Assembly: GCF_030527935.1 (NCBI RefSeq)
Contig: NZ_JAUMZV010000025.1
Location: forward strand, 1 to 31,657
DNA from: Kingella sp. (in: b-proteobacteria)
GTDB lineage: Bacteria; Pseudomonadota; Gammaproteobacteria; Burkholderiales; Neisseriaceae
Length of the DNA stretch: 31,657 nucleotides
Direction: 5' to 3'
A program made the translations under genes and the position numbers. The notes beneath the pieces were generated by a model that was not told the DNA's origin, searched no databases, and worked only from the letters and a program-made list of their open reading frames with translations. How positions within the stretch are numbered: the first letter of the stretch is position 1; every line of letters begins with the position of its first letter. Positions 29,364-31,657 of the stretch are shown in pieces.

Positions 29364-29436
29364 AATATAGTGTCATTCCACAAATTTGAGTAATCATATT
29401 TGAAAAATGAGTTAATTTTTAAGATTGGATAGGATT

Positions 29437-30090
29437 ATGGGAATTTTTAATACTCCAAATGCAAAACCTTTAAACGTGAAATTGATGGCATTTGTTGCGG
29501 TTGTTTTTTTTGTTACTGCATTGATTTCATTTTTTGCTAATCATAAAGGATGGGCAGTTAGTCTAGCATTTCTTGGAGCATGTAGTATTTCAGCGGTTTT
29601 TGAAGAACGTAAAAAACAAAAGCAAGCGAGAGAAGAAGAACAGAGATTGTTAGAAAACCAAACCATTTTGGCAAATATTGAAAACGGTTCTATCCAAGCA
29701 GAAGCATTTAAAGTGTTGGTAAAAAATAATGAACATTGCTTTTTGGTTGATGCTGCTCTTTTGTTGGAAATTTCCACCAGTCGCCAAGGCGGATACACGG
29801 GCATCCGAGTAAAAAACATTAGTCTTGGTAATTTTGGCTCTTCTTCCGTTAAGAACTGGGCAATATCTGATGCAGGAGAACTGGTTTTAACAAGTGAGCG
29901 TTTGGTTTTTGCTGGAGACTACCGTAGTATTGATATTAATTTAAATAAAATCAATAGTATTGAATGTGTAGGCAAACATTTTATGATAACTATAAGCGGA
30001 CAAAGCAATCCCCTCGCATTCAATGTAGGTGATGAAACACTATGGCATGATGCAATACGAATAGCCATTCAAAAGAAAAACTCCATATAA
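29437..30090 (+). CDS. AT-rich membrane protein with PH-like domain, rex position
   Basis: The 217-residue protein from ATG 29437 has two membrane segments at about residues 16-34 (LMAFVAVVFFVTALISFF) and 39-55 (WAVSLAFLGACSISAVF), a charged helix EERKKQKQAREEEQRLLENQ, and a beta-rich C-terminal domain with ELVLTSERLVFAGDYRSIDINLNKINSIECVGK, which looks like a bacterial PH/GRAM-type domain. Its base composition is visibly more AT-rich than its neighbours. It lies between cI and the second operator set, the place of lambda rexAB, so it may be expressed in the lysogen and act as a phage-exclusion or conversion gene. Function not shown by sequence. Confidence 0.6.
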   Translation: MGIFNTPNAKPLNVKLMAFVAVVFFVTALISFFANHKGWAVSLAFLGACSISAVFEERKKQKQAREEEQRLLENQTILANIENGSIQAEAFKVLVKNNEHCFLVDAALLLEISTSRQGGYTGIRVKNISLGNFGSSSVKNWAISDAGELVLTSERLVFAGDYRSIDINLNKINSIECVGKHFMITISGQSNPLAFNVGDETLWHDAIRIAIQKKNSI

Positions 30091-30172
30091 AATAACATTT
30101 TATATTAAAACGAACAGACGACTACTAATCGCTTGGTCTGCTTACAACATATCAAGCTATTTTTGATTTTCT

Positions 30173-30201
30173 AAAAAACCGCCCCATTCGGGCGGTTTTT
30201 T
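30173..30201. terminator. Strong bidirectional terminator
   Basis: AAAAAACCGCCC, CATTC loop, GGGCGGTTTTTT. It ends the cI-membrane protein transcript and isolates it from the next promoter. Confidence 0.9.
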
Positions 30202-30265
30202 GCGCCTTGTGAAAACTTTGTTTTCTTTTAAAACAACAACATATAAATTTATTACAAATTTTGAG

Positions 30266-30304
30266 TACTATCGTATTTACAATAATTAAGTACGATAGTA
30301 TTAT
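30266..30304 (+). promoter_or_regulatory. Rightward early promoter (PL type) with two CI/Cro operators
   Basis: TTTACA (30276-30281), 17-base spacer, TATTAT (30299-30304). Operators TACTATCGTA (30266-30275) and TACGATAGTA (30291-30300) sit just upstream of the -35 and across the spacer/-10. Flanks AAG and ATT match the cI-cro operators. Repression by CI is expected. Confidence 0.75.
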
Positions 30305-30340
30305 GCACCCATCGCAACAAATAACACAGGAAGCAAAAAG

Positions 30341-30484
30341 ATGACCCTAACCGAAGCCCTAGCCAAGCTAGACCAAATGTACAAAGACCAACCCAAGCAG
30401 CCCAAACAAGATTACCACCCCCAACCCAAACAAACCAAAGAACAAGCCCGCGCCCAATACAACTTTATGCGCGGAATGCCCTAA
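30341..30484 (+). CDS. 47-residue Gln/Pro/Lys-rich protein, first gene of the PL operon
   Basis: ATG 30341 with AGGAAG upstream. The product begins MTLTEALAKLDQMYKDQPKQ and continues with a repetitive PKQDYHPQPKQTKEQARAQY segment. It appears disordered. It is the first gene behind the operator-controlled promoter. No family recognised. Confidence 0.65.
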   Translation: MTLTEALAKLDQMYKDQPKQPKQDYHPQPKQTKEQARAQYNFMRGMP

Positions 30485-30494
30485 GGAAGCCGCC

Positions 30495-30800
30495 ATGTAC
30501 CCAAGCCCAGCCAACACAGGCTACGCCGACAACTATTGGGGCTGCCAAGACCCCGGCTACTACGGCGAACCCACCAATTATTTAGGCGAGCTATACAGCG
30601 AATGGCAAGACAGAATAGCCGACCAATACCGCGCCCAAGCCATCGCCAAAATCCGCAGCGATTTGCAACGCTACGACAACTGCGAGCAAGAACTAGCAGA
30701 ACTAGCCGCCGCCGAAGCAGGACAAGGCGACGAAGACACCGAAAACGACATTTGGGCAACCATTTTAGAAATCGCCCAAGCCAACCACGACACCTTTTAA
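30495..30800 (+). CDS. Acidic 101-residue protein, unknown
   Basis: SD AAGGAAG 7 bases before the ATG. The N-terminus is Tyr/Asn/Gly-rich (YPSPANTGYADNYWGCQDPGYYGEPTNYLGEL), the middle is helical, and the C-terminal third is strongly acidic (EQELAELAAAEAGQGDEDTENDIWATILEI). Small acidic early proteins in this position are often host-takeover or anti-defence factors, but nothing in the sequence proves it. No family recognised. Confidence 0.65.
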   Translation: MYPSPANTGYADNYWGCQDPGYYGEPTNYLGELYSEWQDRIADQYRAQAIAKIRSDLQRYDNCEQELAELAAAEAGQGDEDTENDIWATILEIAQANHDTF

Positions 30801-30810
30801 GGGGCAAAAC

Positions 30811-31080
30811 ATGAAACAAGAAATTTCAGATTTAGCAACAGCTTTGCGCTACACGCACAAAAAAATCCACAAGCTAAACGCGCTATGCCAGCAATACAAC
30901 CCTGACAGCTACCTGCAAAAATGCCAAGACGAAAAAGGGTTATTCGCCATCACGCTACACATCCGAAAACCAAACGCAGGCTACGAAAGCGCAGATTTTG
31001 GTATAGAACCCGCCGCTTTAGCCGCCGCAAAAGCATGGATTAAATGGCATCTTAAACACAAGGCGAAATATTTACACTAG
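30811..31080 (+). CDS. 89-residue protein, unknown
   Basis: SD AAGGGG before the ATG. The protein is basic and helical (MKQEISDLATALRYTHKKIHKLNALCQQY, then a beta-like LFAITLHIRKPNAGYESADFGIEPAALAAAKAWIKWHLKHKAKY). Its TAG at 31078-31080 shares two bases with an uptake 12-mer. It is third in the PL operon. No family recognised. Confidence 0.65.
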   Translation: MKQEISDLATALRYTHKKIHKLNALCQQYNPDSYLQKCQDEKGLFAITLHIRKPNAGYESADFGIEPAALAAAKAWIKWHLKHKAKYLH

Positions 31081-31095
31081 GCAGCCTGAAACCCT

Positions 31096-31410
31096 ATGAA
31101 ATACTACTACCCACCACAGAAAACCGACATGAAAACCCTAGCCCACACCACCGCAGCCCTAGCCCTAGGCTTTACCCTAGGCATACTCGCCACCGCCTAC
31201 GCCCAGCAGCCCAAGTCAACCATCAAAACCTACGACTGCGACACCCTGCAAGACATCCCCAGCGAGTTGTACTTCAACCCCACAGCCGCCCACCAAATTC
31301 AAAAGCTGCACGACCAATGCCAACAGCAACGCAACGCCATCATGTTGCAACAGCAATGGGAAAAAGACCCCACCGCAGGCGTGGTTTATGGATGGAAGGA
31401 TGTTAATTGA
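31096..31410 (+). CDS. Membrane-anchored or exported 104-residue protein
   Basis: The product has an N-terminal hydrophobic segment, TLAHTTAALALGFTLGILATAYAQQ (residues about 14-38), ending in an AYA-Q signal-peptidase-like site. The rest carries two Cys (YDCDTL and HDQCQQQ) and is Gln-rich. The start at 31096 lacks an SD and follows the uptake sequence directly; ATG 31129 (MKTLAHTTAA) is a plausible alternative, giving a better signal peptide. It may be exported or anchored. Function unknown. Confidence 0.6.
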   Translation: MKYYYPPQKTDMKTLAHTTAALALGFTLGILATAYAQQPKSTIKTYDCDTLQDIPSELYFNPTAAHQIQKLHDQCQQQRNAIMLQQQWEKDPTAGVVYGWKDVN

Positions 31411-31449
31411 TTGTATGCAGGCAGTAATGGAAATAGTCAGGAAATAGCC

Positions 31450-31657
31450 ATGAATAAATTTGAAATTGTGAGAAGCGACAGCATCAACATAAATGATGTT
31501 GATTTGTACAGAATCCGCGCGTTAATTGATTTCGGAGATGTATGCACAGGCGACTTTGGCGGATATATACAACACGAAAAAAACTTGTCTCAGTCTGGCA
31601 ATGCGTGGGTTTACGGCAACGCACGGGTTTACGATGATGCACAGGTTTACGATGGTA
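31450..31657 (+). CDS. Repetitive beta-helix protein, N-terminal part (cut by window edge)
   Basis: ATG 31450 (AGGAAA upstream) opens a frame to the edge: MNKFEIVRSDSININDVDLYRIRALIDFGDVCTGDFGGYIQHEKNLSQSG, then NAWVYGNARVYDDAQVYDG repeats of six residues. The 18-base units (GTTTACG.. ) are of the left-handed beta-helix kind seen in phage hypothetical proteins with long VYGNA repeats. The number of repeats and the C-terminus are outside the window. Function is not established. Confidence 0.75.
   Translation, partial: MNKFEIVRSDSININDVDLYRIRALIDFGDVCTGDFGGYIQHEKNLSQSGNAWVYGNARVYDDAQVYDG

Larger units (their letters stand above)
985..31090. repeat. DNA-uptake sequences AGGCAGCCTGAA (scattered, 14 full copies)
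   Basis: Full copies on either strand start at 985, 7023, 11349, 12755, 13635, 13659, 16643, 17601, 20037, 21886, 23638, 27183, 29037 and 31079. Many partial copies of 10-11 bases also occur. Most lie inside phage genes and some form terminators. The motif matches the Kingella dialect of Neisseriaceae uptake sequences. Confidence 0.85.

Overview
The window is most of a temperate, contractile-tailed (myovirus-type) prophage in a Neisseriaceae host, most likely Kingella or a close relative. The host call rests on at least 14 full copies of the 12-mer AGGCAGCCTGAA (either strand), which matches the DNA-uptake sequence dialect known from Kingella. No clear bacterial housekeeping gene is present and neither prophage end is reached: the tail-fibre gene runs off the left edge and the early operon runs off the right edge.

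Layout. From about 20 kb leftward the minus strand carries the late genes in transcription order: small and large terminase, portal, head morphogenesis protein, prohead protease, cement protein, major capsid, a small accessory cassette, head-tail connectors, sheath, tube, tail chaperones (with a -1 frameshift), tape measure, baseplate and tail fibre. Plus-strand accessory islands interrupt this operon: a higBA toxin-antitoxin pair whose toxin has an in-frame amber codon (3.5-4.2 kb), and a short locus (8.2-8.6 kb) with a 21-residue hydrophobic peptide resembling Ibs type I toxins plus a ribbon-helix-helix gene. Terminator-like hairpins sit in front of many late genes.

Between 20 and 22 kb lie a PAPS-reductase-like ATPase gene, a divergent small HTH gene, and a candidate late antiterminator gene followed by a promoter and a terminator, an arrangement like lambda Q-pR'-tR'. 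From 22 to 28.5 kb the minus strand carries the early right operon read from cro: cro, a CII-like regulator, antirepressor, replication initiator with an origin-like iteron array inside it, DnaC-like helicase loader, small regulators (one frameshifted), Rha, RusA, NinB and an HNH-type protein. A plus-strand PIN/RHH toxin-antitoxin pair is inserted between rusA and ninB.

The immunity region (28.5-30.3 kb) has a CI repressor of the S24 peptidase type, three evenly spaced operators between cI and cro, and two more copies of the same operator at a strong rightward promoter at 30.27-30.30 kb. Between cI and that promoter is an AT-rich membrane protein gene in the position of lambda rexAB. The rightward operon (30.34 kb to the edge) encodes small unrecognised proteins and the start of a beta-helix repeat protein. 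No integrase, lysis genes, tRNA, rRNA, IS element or CRISPR array is visible.
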